Positions 1 through 8,618 of a stretch of DNA of 64,000 nt are shown piece by piece. The DNA is from Oscillospiraceae bacterium (GTDB taxonomy: Bacteria; Bacillota_A; Clostridia; Oscillospirales; Ruminococcaceae). The notes beneath the pieces are model-generated. The model was given only the letters and a program-made list of their open reading frames with translations. It was not told where the DNA came from and made no database searches. Position numbers and translations under genes: made by a program. The first letter of the stretch is position 1; each line of letters begins with the position of its first letter. The DNA lies in contig SFDQ01000001.1 of assembly GCA_004558145.1 (NCBI GenBank), positions 124,001-188,000 of the forward strand, in the 5' to 3' direction.

Positions 1-548
1 TCCGGGGCCATCTGCCGGGCGGTGAAGGCCGGGGTGCCCGGGGCGTTCTCGATGCCCTTTTCCACGTGGTCGCCGCAGCGGCGCACCATGTTGAAGTAGG
101 GGTTGCGGCGGCTCTCGGTGACGCTGAACACCAGGTCCAGGTCCTCCCGGCTCTCCGCCAGCTCAAAGGCGTTTTTGATGTCCTGGGCCGTGCGCAGAGG
201 GCTGGTGATGTCCAGATCCATCACATAGTCATAGGCGCCGTTTTTCTCCTCCATGCGGGCAAGGCTGTCCTGAATGACGGCCATCTTGGGCACCCGGTCG
301 CCGCCCAGCTCCTCGCAGCGGGGCAGATAGACCACTTCGGGGTACTGTTCCGCCACCAGCTTCGCCAGGGCTTCGCTGTCGGTGTTGAGGCAGATGTCCA
401 CCTGCACGTCGGGGCGGCTTGCCTGGAACAGGCCCGCCGCCGCAAGGCTGTAATAGACCAGCGGACGGCCGCAGAAGGTCTTGAGGTTCTTGTTTTTGAA
501 GCCCTTGCTGCCGGCCCGCCCGCAGATGGTGATGAGCAGTTTTTTCAT
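1..548 (-). CDS. legF: CMP-nonulosonate (legionaminate/sialate) cytidylyltransferase, 3' end cut by window
   Basis: This is the N-terminal 182 residues of a CMP-sugar cytidylyltransferase of the NeuA/LegF family; the C-terminus lies left of the window. The family activates a nonulosonic acid with CTP to give the CMP-sugar donor. The protein opens MKKLLITICGRAGSKGFKNK, the nucleotide-binding signature (RxGSKG), followed by the NTDS and LDITSPLRT segments typical of the Rossmann-like cytidylyltransferase fold. The ATG at 548 is preceded by AAAAGGAGA. It is the last visible gene of the leftward leg run and follows an oxidoreductase gene by 35 bp. Neighbours LegB, LegC and PtmE-like favour legionaminate over N-acetylneuraminate, but substrate is inference. 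Confidence 0.85.
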   Translation of the reverse strand, partial: MKKLLITICGRAGSKGFKNKNLKTFCGRPLVYYSLAAAGLFQASRPDVQVDICLNTDSEALAKLVAEQYPEVVYLPRCEELGGDRVPKMAVIQDSLARMEEKNGAYDYVMDLDITSPLRTAQDIKNAFELAESREDLDLVFSVTESRRNPYFNMVRRCGDHVEKGIENAPGTPAFTARQMAP

Positions 549-583
549 GATGCGTCTCCTTTTCGCCGTCTATTGGGCGGCTC

Positions 584-1516
584 TCACATGGTTTCGCCCA
601 GCGTCAGGCCCAGCACCTTCTGAGCCATGGCGGGGCTGTTGATGCTCTCGCCTTCGCCCTTGCAGGCGTAGTCGAGGAAGTAGGCCATCTCCCGCAGATA
701 GCGCTGGTTCACCGGCTCCTCGCAGTGGATGACCTCGCCGTTTTCCAGCGTGAGGGTGCCCGCGCCGAAGTCGGCGGTGACGGTGCCCTCCTTGCAGAAC
801 AGCTCGATGGTGCGCCGGTAGGTGCGGCCGAAGTAGTCCAGATGCACCTCCGCCAACAGGCTGGGGTAGCGGGCGATGTAGACCGAAAGGTCGTCCGAGT
901 CTATTTCCAGATGGGAGTAGGTGCCCTTGAAGTTATACGCCTCCAGCGGCGCGCCGAACAGGTCCACCAGATAGTCCCACTCGTGGATGAGGTCGATGGT
1001 CACGCCGCCGCCCATCTCCTTGTGGGCGGAGTAGACGGTGCGGTAGTCCACCCCGGGCCGCCAGTCCGGCAGATAGGAGGAGCAGATGACCCGCACCGAA
1101 TAGGGCTTGAGGTCCGGCATGCGCTCCTTGAGGGCCAGGAAAGTGCCGCACCAGCGCATGGGCGCGGCCACATAGGCCTTCTGGTCCGGCCCGAGGCCCA
1201 GCTGCGCCAGGTCATAGCCGGTGCCCTCAAAGATGGGCTTTTCGATGAAAAAGCAGTCCACCTTGCCCGCCAGCTCCGCCAGGGTGTGGGCGTGCAGGTG
1301 GGTGGGGTTGGTGATGAAGGCCGCGTCGTAATGGCCCAGCTGGTCATAGCTGACGTACTGGGCCCGCAGAAGGCCCTCCACGTCCCCGGCCAGCGGCCGC
1401 ATGGAGGAGCGCAGAGCGTCCGCCTGCACATCGATGCCCTTTTCCTTTGCCACCTCAAAAAGGTTGCGCAGATGGCGGGTGCCGATGGACCCAAGGCCCA
1501 CGAACAATACTTCCAT
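584..1516 (-). CDS. Gfo/Idh/MocA-family NAD(P) oxidoreductase 1
   Basis: A 310-residue oxidoreductase of the Gfo/Idh/MocA family, which oxidises or reduces sugar hydroxyls or keto groups with NAD(P). The N-terminal Rossmann motif is FVGLGSIGTRHLRNL (residues about 5-19) and the EKP motif of the family appears as FFIEKPIFEG. A central block, YLPDWRPGVDYR followed by a GGG run and IDLIHEWDY, resembles the paralogue at 2275-3252. It starts 2 bp after the SUFU gene stop, so the two are almost certainly translationally coupled. Such proteins are common in nonulosonate clusters; the exact reaction is unknown. Confidence 0.8.
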   Translation of the reverse strand: MEVLFVGLGSIGTRHLRNLFEVAKEKGIDVQADALRSSMRPLAGDVEGLLRAQYVSYDQLGHYDAAFITNPTHLHAHTLAELAGKVDCFFIEKPIFEGTGYDLAQLGLGPDQKAYVAAPMRWCGTFLALKERMPDLKPYSVRVICSSYLPDWRPGVDYRTVYSAHKEMGGGVTIDLIHEWDYLVDLFGAPLEAYNFKGTYSHLEIDSDDLSVYIARYPSLLAEVHLDYFGRTYRRTIELFCKEGTVTADFGAGTLTLENGEVIHCEEPVNQRYLREMAYFLDYACKGEGESINSPAMAQKVLGLTLGETM

Positions 1517-1518
1517 GT

Positions 1519-2271
1519 TTATGCCTCCTCGCTTTTCGCCACAGACGGGCGGCGGTCATCCACCATAAAGCCCGCCCCGCCGGGCAGGGCCCGCAGCTTT
1601 TCCTCCAGCGCCTCGGCGCCGTGGTCCAGCTTGAACTGCATCTCTTCCGGGTGCACCGGCACCACGATGTAGAGCATCAGCCGCCGGCCCGCGCCCAGCT
1701 TCACCGCGTCCAGGGGTTTGGGGCCGTTCTTTTCGCCGGGCAAAAACAGCACCGCCCCGGTGAAGGGGCAGCCCTCCGCATAGGGGTGAGGCGGCGCGCC
1801 GTTGGGGATGGAGTGCCCCGCCCCCAGCCAGGTGTTGCCCTTGCGGGGCAGCTGGGCCAGCAGCCGCAACAGGCGCAGGGGCCAGGCGGCGGGCTTGTCC
1901 TCCGGGTCGTTCAGGTGCTCGGGCCAGCGGCTCTCGTCCACCGGCCAGTCCCCGGGCAGGAACATCACCAGCTCCGCCCAGCGCAGCCACTCGTACTGGC
2001 GGTTTTTGGGCATGTCGTCCAGGTTCATGGGCTCGGCGCTCATGCCGATGGTGTAGGCCACATAAAAGGGCTCGGCCTCGGTGGGCTTCATCACCGCCAG
2101 CTCGATGCCGGTGGTCTCGTCGTCCCAGAGAAGGGTCTCGCGGCCGGGAAACGCCGCGTCAAAATGGGCCAGCAGCCGGTCCTTGTAGGCGGTGCGGAAG
2201 TGGCGCACCGTCACGCCGCTGGGCAGCGTGTCCCGTTTGGGACTGCCCAGCAGCCCGTCCAGAAATCCCAT
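1519..2271 (-). CDS. Suppressor-of-fused (SUFU) domain protein
   Basis: A 250-residue soluble protein that looks like the bacterial suppressor-of-fused (SUFU) domain family: it has a WDDETTGIELAVM segment, a YTIGMS motif, a WLRWAELVMFLP segment, and near the C-terminus HPYAEGCPFTGAVLFLP and LYIVVPVHPEEM. Bacterial SUFU proteins occur mostly as stand-alone proteins or as presumed immunity proteins near polymorphic toxins; no enzymatic activity is established. Here it sits between two sugar oxidoreductase genes with gaps of 2 and 3 bp, so it is co-translated with sugar biosynthesis genes. No toxin gene is visible nearby. Its role in the locus is unknown. Confidence 0.7.
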   Translation of the reverse strand: MGFLDGLLGSPKRDTLPSGVTVRHFRTAYKDRLLAHFDAAFPGRETLLWDDETTGIELAVMKPTEAEPFYVAYTIGMSAEPMNLDDMPKNRQYEWLRWAELVMFLPGDWPVDESRWPEHLNDPEDKPAAWPLRLLRLLAQLPRKGNTWLGAGHSIPNGAPPHPYAEGCPFTGAVLFLPGEKNGPKPLDAVKLGAGRRLMLYIVVPVHPEEMQFKLDHGAEALEEKLRALPGGAGFMVDDRRPSVAKSEEA

Positions 2272-2274
2272 GTC

Positions 2275-3252
2275 TCACGCCTCCTCGATGGCCTCGATCA
2301 GCCGGATGGTCTCCAGGTCCTTTTCGAAGCTGTAACGGGCTTCTTCCCTGCCCGCCAGCACGCCGAGGAAGTTCTGCAGCTCGTCCACGTAGGCGTTTTC
2401 CACGATGTTGTCGCTGTAACGGGAGTCGTGCTCCACGCTGGCGTAGGTGTTCACCGCCTTCTTCTCGCCGCTGGCGTGGTCGAAGTCGTAAAGGCTCTTG
2501 GGGTTGCCCTCCCAGAAGAGGTGCAGCCCCTCGCCAAAGCACTCGAAGTTGCGCACCGCCTTGGGGCTCACCACGTCCACCGCCAGCATGCCCTTGGTGC
2601 CGTTCTCGTGGCGCAGGGTCACAAAGACGCTGTCCGGGTAGGAAATTTCCAGCTCGCTGAGCTTGTCCTTTTCCGCGTGCAGGCTCTTCACCGGGCCGAA
2701 GGTGTCCAGCAGCCAGGGCAGGTCGATGCCGAAGATCTCCCGCACGCCGCCGGTGCGCGCGTCGCCCACGAAGAAGTTCTTGTAGTTCTCCCAGGGGTGC
2801 CAGTCGGGCAGATACTGGCCGATGTGGTAGATGTAGTTCACCGGCTTTTCAAAGGCGTCCACGCGGCTCTTGATGTACTGGGTCTCGCCCCGGTAGAGCA
2901 TGGTGGAAGAAAGGAACAGGGGCACGCCCTTTTCCTTTGCCAGCGCCATGTTCTCGGCGTAGCCGTCGCTGACCAGATTCAGCTCGGTGAACACCGGCAG
3001 GCCCGCTGTGAGCAGCTGCCGGATGATGGCCGCGTGGGAGAGGGGCGCGGTGCAGACCAGCGCGCCGTCGAATTTTTTTGCCGCCAGCGCCGCGTCGATG
3101 CTCTCGAAGCCTTCCACCCCGAGAGCCGCGGCCTCCTCCCGGCGGGAGGGGCTGGTGTCCACCCCAAAGAGGGCGATGTTCTTGTCGATGCCCTTCAAAA
3201 GCCGGGCGCGGCGCTTGCCCATGCTGCCCAGGCCCACGATGAGAAGTTCCAT
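2275..3252 (-). CDS. Gfo/Idh/MocA-family NAD(P) oxidoreductase 2
   Basis: A 325-residue oxidoreductase of the Gfo/Idh/MocA family. The Rossmann motif is LIVGLGSMGKRRARLL at the N-terminus; the usual EKP is replaced by TELNL in the corresponding place (PVFTELNLVSDG). A YLPDWHPWENY block matches the sister protein at 584-1516, which suggests both act on related sugar substrates. I chose the ATG at 3252 because the protein starts cleanly with the Rossmann strand there and it sits about 31 bp after the legG stop; an in-frame extension to 3408 would run into legG. The change in the EKP motif makes catalysis less certain than for oxidoreductase 1. Confidence 0.8.
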   Translation of the reverse strand: MELLIVGLGSMGKRRARLLKGIDKNIALFGVDTSPSRREEAAALGVEGFESIDAALAAKKFDGALVCTAPLSHAAIIRQLLTAGLPVFTELNLVSDGYAENMALAKEKGVPLFLSSTMLYRGETQYIKSRVDAFEKPVNYIYHIGQYLPDWHPWENYKNFFVGDARTGGVREIFGIDLPWLLDTFGPVKSLHAEKDKLSELEISYPDSVFVTLRHENGTKGMLAVDVVSPKAVRNFECFGEGLHLFWEGNPKSLYDFDHASGEKKAVNTYASVEHDSRYSDNIVENAYVDELQNFLGVLAGREEARYSFEKDLETIRLIEAIEEA

Positions 3253-3283
3253 AGGTTCCACCTCGTTCGTATTGTTTGCGGCC

Positions 3284-4465
3284 TTACCGGCCGTCGTAAA
3301 ACACTTTCGGCGCGCCGAAACCGGGCCGGCGCACCTGTTCCAGCAGGATGTCCACGATCTTGCCGCTGGTGTCTCCCCCATTATAGGGGCTTTTCGCGCC
3401 CTTTGCAACGGCGGCGAACTCCGGGCTCACAGCCTTGCGCACCGCCGCGGCGACGGCCTCTTTTTCCGCCGGGCAGCAGATCACGTTTTCGCACAGGGGG
3501 CGGCCCTCCTGCCGCCCGCCCACGTTCACCGCGGGCACCCCGAAGGTGGGGGTCTCCACCACGCCGCTGGAGGAATTGCCCAGCACCAGCGCCGCGGCGG
3601 CCATGGCGGAGAGATACCGCTTGACCCCAAGGCTTGCGCGCACCGCCGCCGTGTCCGGGTGCTGTTCGCCCCATTCGTCCCACATGGCATTGATGGCAAG
3701 GCCGCCCGCGTCCGCGTTGGACTTGGTCACCAGCCACACAAGGCCCTCGGTGCGGGTAAGTTCGTCCATCGCGTCCAGCAGAGCGCGCATCTGGGCGGTC
3801 ACGTCCACGCCGCCCGCCGTCTGGGGATGGAAGGTGACAAGGCCGAAGGGCCGCGTCAGGTCAAAGCCCACGCTCTCGCTCAAAGCGGCGGGGTCCAGTT
3901 TTTCCATCGTGCGGATGTTCTCGTCCCCCAGGCCCCCCACGTTGAACACGGTGGCGGGCGCTTCGCCCATTCGGATGACCCGGGCGGCGGACTCCTCGCA
4001 GCTGGGGAAGTGCAGGTGGGCTATCTTCGTCAGGCAGTGGCGGTACCAGTCGTCCTGGGCCCCCAGGGTCACGTCGCCGCCGCTGATGTGGGCCACCGGC
4101 ACGCCGGCAAAGGCCGCGGCCTCGGCGGCGGCCAGTATCTCATAGCGGTCACCCAGCACGAGGCAGCAGGCGGGTCTGTTTTCAGCGAACCACTCCGAAA
4201 AGCCCCGGATGGCTCTTTCCACCGCGCGGGCGGTGGCCAGGGGCCCCTCGTCCTCCTCAAAAAGAATGGGGATGCGCGCCGCGATGGGCATGCCGTCCGC
4301 TTCTATCTCGCTCACCGTGGCCCCGTGCCGCCGGGACAGATGCGCGCCGGTGACCAGCAGGGCCAGCTTCGCGTCCGGACGGGCGGCCAGCTTTTGCAAA
4401 ACGGGGCGCAGCAGGCCGTACTCCGCCCGGGTGCCGGTGACAACGGCGATGAGAGGCTGTTCCAT
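3284..4465 (-). CDS. legG: Hydrolysing UDP/GDP-sugar 2-epimerase (LegG/NeuC family)
   Basis: A 393-residue hydrolysing NDP-sugar 2-epimerase. LegG removes the nucleotide from a diacetamido-bacillosamine-type NDP-sugar while inverting C2, giving the mannose-configured hexose for LegI. Visible signatures are VTGTRAEYGLL at the N-terminus, GDRYE (about residue 105), HISGGDVTLGAQDD, a GGLGDENI segment and GNSSSGVVETPTFGVPAVNVGGRQ near the C-terminus, the UDP-binding GT-B region of this family. The ATG at 4465 follows AAGGAGGAGAGGGCC. It lies directly downstream of legI with an 18-bp gap. NeuC (sialic acid) would be the alternative; the neighbouring legB and legC argue for LegG. Confidence 0.88.
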   Translation of the reverse strand: MEQPLIAVVTGTRAEYGLLRPVLQKLAARPDAKLALLVTGAHLSRRHGATVSEIEADGMPIAARIPILFEEDEGPLATARAVERAIRGFSEWFAENRPACCLVLGDRYEILAAAEAAAFAGVPVAHISGGDVTLGAQDDWYRHCLTKIAHLHFPSCEESAARVIRMGEAPATVFNVGGLGDENIRTMEKLDPAALSESVGFDLTRPFGLVTFHPQTAGGVDVTAQMRALLDAMDELTRTEGLVWLVTKSNADAGGLAINAMWDEWGEQHPDTAAVRASLGVKRYLSAMAAAALVLGNSSSGVVETPTFGVPAVNVGGRQEGRPLCENVICCPAEKEAVAAAVRKAVSPEFAAVAKGAKSPYNGGDTSGKIVDILLEQVRRPGFGAPKVFYDGR

Positions 4466-4483
4466 GGCCCTCTCCTCCTTTTG

Positions 4484-5482
4484 TTACAGTTCGATGGGCT
4501 CGTCCTCGGCAAAGTCCCGCTTTGCCGCAAGGCCCAGCACCTCGTGCCAGCGCATGGGGGAAACGCCGTCGCCCGGGCGCTTGGTGGTGAGGTTTTCGGC
4601 GGTGAAAATTTCGCCCTTTTTGATGGCCTTGGCGGCCACGATGCTCTTGCGGGCGATGGGTTTGTTCTTGGCCTCGCTGGCGGTCACTGCCTTGCGGCCG
4701 GTGCCGAGGGCAGCCTGGGTGTGGCGCACCGCTTTTATCATGGCGGTGAGCTCGGGCACGTCCAGGCTGGCCTTGTGGTCGGGACCGGGGAGGGTCTTGT
4801 CCAGCGTGAAGTGCTTTTCAATGACCACCGCGCCCAGGGCCGCCGCGGCCACGTCGCACTCCCAGCCGGGGGTGTGGTCCGAAAGGCCCACCGGCACGCC
4901 GAACTGGTCCGCCAGTTCCAGCATGGCCAGCAGGTTCGCGTCCTCATAGGGGGTGGGGTACTCGGTGTTGCAGTGGAGCAGCGTCACACCGGGGCAGCCG
5001 CCGTCTTCCAGAACGGAGAGGGCGTCCTCGATTTCCGGCAGGGTGCTCATGCCGGTGGAGAGCACCACCGGCTTTTTGGCCGCCGCCACCGCCTCAAGGT
5101 AGGGCAGGTTGGTGATCTCGCCGCTGGGAATTTTGAAGAAGGGCAGGTCCAGCTCCTTCAAGAACTCCACGCTGGGCAGGTCGAAGGCCGCCGAGAGGTA
5201 CTGGATGCCGATGGAATCGCAGTATTCCTTGAGCTGGCGGTGGCCCTCAAAATCAAAGTGCAGCCGGCGGATCATCTCCAGCTGGCTCTCGCCGTCCCCC
5301 GTCTGGGCCTTCTGATACTCGGCCTTGGGGGCAAATTTCGACACCACCAGCTCCGGCACGGCGGTCTGGTATTTCACCACGTCCGCCCCGGCGTTTTTGG
5401 CCGCCAGCGCCATCTGTTTTGCCATTTCCAGGCTGCCGTTGTGGTTGACGCCCGCCTCGGCAATGATGAGAACGTCCTGCAT
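4484..5482 (-). CDS. legI: Nonulosonate synthase (LegI/NeuB family)
   Basis: A 332-residue synthase that condenses phosphoenolpyruvate with the LegG product to make the nine-carbon nonulosonic acid. The TIM-barrel half begins IIAEAGVNHNGS (residues 6-17), with the FFKIPSGEI and LSTGMST motifs and the HCNTEYPTP, GLSDHT and EKHFTLD segments that carry NeuB active-site residues. The C-terminal part (about 270-332) is a SAF/antifreeze-like domain (ARKSIVAAKAIKKGE). The length is normal for the family. It is sandwiched between a YfhO gene (4-bp gap) and legG. LegI versus NeuB cannot be settled from sequence; the context favours LegI. Confidence 0.9.
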   Translation of the reverse strand: MQDVLIIAEAGVNHNGSLEMAKQMALAAKNAGADVVKYQTAVPELVVSKFAPKAEYQKAQTGDGESQLEMIRRLHFDFEGHRQLKEYCDSIGIQYLSAAFDLPSVEFLKELDLPFFKIPSGEITNLPYLEAVAAAKKPVVLSTGMSTLPEIEDALSVLEDGGCPGVTLLHCNTEYPTPYEDANLLAMLELADQFGVPVGLSDHTPGWECDVAAAALGAVVIEKHFTLDKTLPGPDHKASLDVPELTAMIKAVRHTQAALGTGRKAVTASEAKNKPIARKSIVAAKAIKKGEIFTAENLTTKRPGDGVSPMRWHEVLGLAAKRDFAEDEPIEL

Positions 5483-5486
5483 ATTG

Positions 5487-7982
5487 TTATCGCTCCTTAC
5501 CGTTTGTTTTCTTCTGCCAGAATGCCAGCGCCGCGAGGCCCAGGGCCCCCGCCAGCGTCAGGCCAAGGCCCGCCGCCGCGCCCGGCTGGGTGTAGGTGAG
5601 AGTGAGGGTGTGGCTGCCCGCGGGCAGTTCCACCGCCATCAGCGCCCCCGCCGCCCTCTGAATTTCAGCCCGCGCGCCGTCCACTTCGGCCCGCCAGTTG
5701 TCGTCGTAGGGCACCGTGAGCACCGCAAGGCCCTCCGTCTGCGCGCTGGTTTCCAGCTGGATGGCTCCGTCTGCCCAACTTGTCACCGCGGGCGCGGCCG
5801 AACGCAGTTCCCCACAGGCGGCGGCCAGGGCTTCTTCGTTCAGCACCGCGAAGCGTGCACAGTCCACCGCAGCGCCCAAAGTGACCTTCACGGTCTGGCC
5901 CGCCTCAAAGCGGCCCAGGTCCACCGCGGCGTCCGCCGAGCGGCCGATGGAAAGGACAGTCCCCTTCTCCTGGCCGTTCACCGCCAGGGGCACGTCCGCC
6001 CCCGCGCCGGAAAAGATGGCGTAGAGGATGCCGCCTTCGGGCATCGTCAGGTCGAATTCCGCGCCGCTCTCCGCGCTCTCCACCGGGGCGAACAAGGCTG
6101 TTTCTTCGCCCAGCAGGGCGGTGTAAAGGGTCTCGGCCGCCTCAAAGGCGTCGAGGCCGTCGGCCAGTTCGAAGGCCGCCGCGTCCGAGGGCGACCAGAG
6201 CGCCCGGGGCAGAGCATTGGGGTTTTGGTACACCTGCCAGGGGGCGGCGACATCGGTCACTTCAAAGTGGGTGGGCACCGCGTCCCCTTCCTGCGCCAGG
6301 AACCACCCCACCGACAGAAGGCTGTCGGCGGCGGCGGTGCTGCCGGATAGATAGCCGTAGCTGGAGCCGTAGTTGCGGTAGCCCAGGGCCATCAGCAGGA
6401 TGGACGATGCCCCGTCCTGCACGCTGCTGAAATGGGTCAGCCCATCGTAGCCCAGCAGCATGGGGTCGTTGAGGGTGCGGAAAGAGGTCTTTTCCACCCG
6501 GTAGTCTTCGGTGTTCTCTTTTTCCACCGCCTGCACGGTGGCCCGCCCGGCCCGCACAAAGCCGGCGTAATCCGCCACGGGGTAGGCTTCAAAGAGGCGC
6601 AGCGCCCAGTACCCGTTCAGCGCCAGCTCCCCGGCGGTGAGGGCGGCCAGAGCCAGGGCGGCCAACCGTTTTTTGCCGCCTTTGAGGCGGCCCCACAGCC
6701 AGACAAGGCCGATGCCCGCCGCCAGCAGGCAGCAGGCCAACAGCCAGCGCCGCCGGCCGTAGGTCTCGGCGCGGAAGAAGTAGACCAGCACCCCCAGTGC
6801 CGCCGCCAGCGCCCCGGCGGCAAGGCCCCTTTTCAGGCTCAGCGGCCCGGTGAGGGCCCCCGCGCCCAGGGTGAGCAGCAGGAACACCAGCAGGAAACTC
6901 TCCCGGTAGGGGAACCAGTTGGGGGCCGCAAAGCCGTGCCACGCAAGGTCCAGCGGCCGCCACCAGAGGCTGACCAGCAGCAGGGCGGCGAACAGCCCAT
7001 AGACCAGCTTTTCCCGCCGGGGGCGGGCGGAGAAGAAGTAGAGCATCGCCGCCCCGAGGCCCAGCATGCCGCAGTAGACGGGAGGCAGGCCGTTCTGCAC
7101 GTCCGCCCAGACGAAGTTTCCGGTGAAGAATTTCTGGATGAGTTCCAGCGGCGAAAACTGCCCGCCGCCGGAAAAGTCGAGGCCGGTGCTCTTGACCTGC
7201 AATATCTCGGTCACCGCGGGCAGCAGCACCACGCCGGCCAGGGCCGCCGCCGTGACCCCCGCCGCCGCGAAGCGCCCGAAGGCCGAAAGCGCCGCCTTCC
7301 CCCCGGGGCGGGGCGAGCCCGCCGCAAGGCCGGCGACGAAATACAAAACGGAGAATATGCACAGCATATACCCCATGTAGAAGTTCGTGAAGATGGCCGC
7401 GGCCAGCGCCAGACAGAAGCCCACGGCCCCTTTGCCCGCCAGCAGACGGTCGATGCCGGCGCAGACCAGCGGCAGCAAAAGCACTGCGTCCAGCCAGAGG
7501 ACGTTCTGGGCGTAGGCCACCGCGTAGCCCATCAAGCCGTAGCACCAGCACAGGGGCAGCCAGAGGGCTTTTCCGTTTTCGCCGCCCCAGCGCCGCTCAA
7601 GATAAAAGCAGAAGGCCGCCGCCGCCAGAATGACCTTGGCCGCGTAGACGATGCAGCACAGCTGGCCGTAGAATTCCGGCGCGACGAGAAGATAGAGCCA
7701 GGCGAAGGGGCTGGCGAAATAGTAGGCGAAGAGGGCGAAGGCTCCGCCGCCCAGGCCCAGATCGTCGGCATAGAAAAGGCTGCCGCCTTCGCGCACCGCG
7801 TCATAGAAGTGGGCGTAGAAGGGAATATACTGGCTGTTCAGGTCCCCGGTCATCACCGAGTTCGGCCCGAAGGGCCAGAAGCCGCAGGCGGCATAGACGG
7901 CGCAGACGATGAGCGCCATGCCCCCCGCCGCCATGAAAAGACGGCCCCGGCGGCCCTGTAAAAAGCGTTTTGCTCGTTCCAT
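5487..7982 (-). CDS. YfhO-family polytopic membrane protein (GT-C-like glycan modification)
   Basis: An 831-residue YfhO-family membrane protein. The first 450 or so residues are a dense series of hydrophobic helices; a long extracytoplasmic region follows (about 460-800) and a last helix lies near the C-terminus with a Lys-rich tail (WQKKTNGKER). The N-terminal loop contains SVMTGDLNSQYIPFYAHFYD, the conserved first-loop region of the family. In Bacillus subtilis YfhO is needed for GlcNAc decoration of lipoteichoic acid and is thought to be a GT-C glycosyltransferase using lipid-linked sugar. Here it is embedded in the nonulosonate operon, so a role in transferring a sugar to a surface glycan outside the cell is a reasonable inference. 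Confidence 0.82.
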   Translation of the reverse strand: MERAKRFLQGRRGRLFMAAGGMALIVCAVYAACGFWPFGPNSVMTGDLNSQYIPFYAHFYDAVREGGSLFYADDLGLGGGAFALFAYYFASPFAWLYLLVAPEFYGQLCCIVYAAKVILAAAAFCFYLERRWGGENGKALWLPLCWCYGLMGYAVAYAQNVLWLDAVLLLPLVCAGIDRLLAGKGAVGFCLALAAAIFTNFYMGYMLCIFSVLYFVAGLAAGSPRPGGKAALSAFGRFAAAGVTAAALAGVVLLPAVTEILQVKSTGLDFSGGGQFSPLELIQKFFTGNFVWADVQNGLPPVYCGMLGLGAAMLYFFSARPRREKLVYGLFAALLLVSLWWRPLDLAWHGFAAPNWFPYRESFLLVFLLLTLGAGALTGPLSLKRGLAAGALAAALGVLVYFFRAETYGRRRWLLACCLLAAGIGLVWLWGRLKGGKKRLAALALAALTAGELALNGYWALRLFEAYPVADYAGFVRAGRATVQAVEKENTEDYRVEKTSFRTLNDPMLLGYDGLTHFSSVQDGASSILLMALGYRNYGSSYGYLSGSTAAADSLLSVGWFLAQEGDAVPTHFEVTDVAAPWQVYQNPNALPRALWSPSDAAAFELADGLDAFEAAETLYTALLGEETALFAPVESAESGAEFDLTMPEGGILYAIFSGAGADVPLAVNGQEKGTVLSIGRSADAAVDLGRFEAGQTVKVTLGAAVDCARFAVLNEEALAAACGELRSAAPAVTSWADGAIQLETSAQTEGLAVLTVPYDDNWRAEVDGARAEIQRAAGALMAVELPAGSHTLTLTYTQPGAAAGLGLTLAGALGLAALAFWQKKTNGKER

Positions 7983-8006
7983 TCCAAACCTCTCGCGGCG
8001 GGGCGC

Positions 8007-8618
8007 TCAGCCCCGCTTTTTCAAAAGCCGCCCTTTCCAGAAAAGGCCCAGGTCGGCCAGCACCGCCGCGGCGGCGGGCAGCACGGCCAGTGCCAGCGCC
8101 TGCCCCGCCCGGGGCACGAAGTACCGCCAGAAGGCCACCGGCGCGTTCACGGTGAGGGCGGCGTTTTCGCCCCCGGCCAGCACCACACCCGCCCCGGCGG
8201 CGGGGTCGATGCGCAGGGTGTCCGCCGCTTCGGGGAACACCAGCAGCACGCCGCTGCCGGTCTCCCCGGCCCAGACGCGGCGGCGCAGGCTGAAGTCCTG
8301 GCCCGCGCCGGCCCAGTAGCCTTCAAAGCCGGAGGCCGGCGCGTCGGTGGCAAACAGCACGCTGCGCACCGGCTGGTCCAGTTCCAGATGGAACTGGGGA
8401 TCGGCCCCGGTGGTGACCCAGAGGCCGTCGTCGGTGAGGGCGACGTCCTGGCTTTGCAGCGAGGAAAGGGGCACCTCCACCGTGGTCAGCCGCCCGGTGG
8501 CAAAGCCAAGGGCGTCCCACCCGGCGTTTCCTAAGGCCCACAGCGCCCACAGCGCCAGGGCCAGGAGATAGCAGGCGGCCACCAGATGGGCCGCCGCCCA
8601 TGCAAACACTCGTTTCAT
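8007..8618 (-). CDS. Two-TM extracytoplasmic-domain protein, module copy 1
   Basis: A 203-residue protein I cannot assign to a named family. It has a membrane helix near the N-terminus (about 8-30), an extracytoplasmic beta-rich stretch, and a second helix close to the C-terminus with a basic tail (FWKGRLLKKRG). The middle carries TTGADPQFHL, matched by STTGDAQLLL and STDGDPQLLW in the proteins at 11644-12261 and 15458-16078, so the three are paralogues. Its ATG overlaps the stop of the upstream GT-C-like gene by 4 bp (ATGA), as in the other two pairs. A carbohydrate-binding or accessory role for the partner is inference. Confidence 0.7.
   Translation of the reverse strand: MKRVFAWAAAHLVAACYLLALALWALWALGNAGWDALGFATGRLTTVEVPLSSLQSQDVALTDDGLWVTTGADPQFHLELDQPVRSVLFATDAPASGFEGYWAGAGQDFSLRRRVWAGETGSGVLLVFPEAADTLRIDPAAGAGVVLAGGENAALTVNAPVAFWRYFVPRAGQALALAVLPAAAAVLADLGLFWKGRLLKKRG

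Noticed and set aside
4484..5482. Assignment of the cluster to N-acetylneuraminic (sialic) acid
   Set aside because: LegB and LegC (4-keto and 4-amino chemistry) and the PtmE-like gene are not needed for sialic acid; they point to a legionaminic- or bacillosamine-derived sugar.
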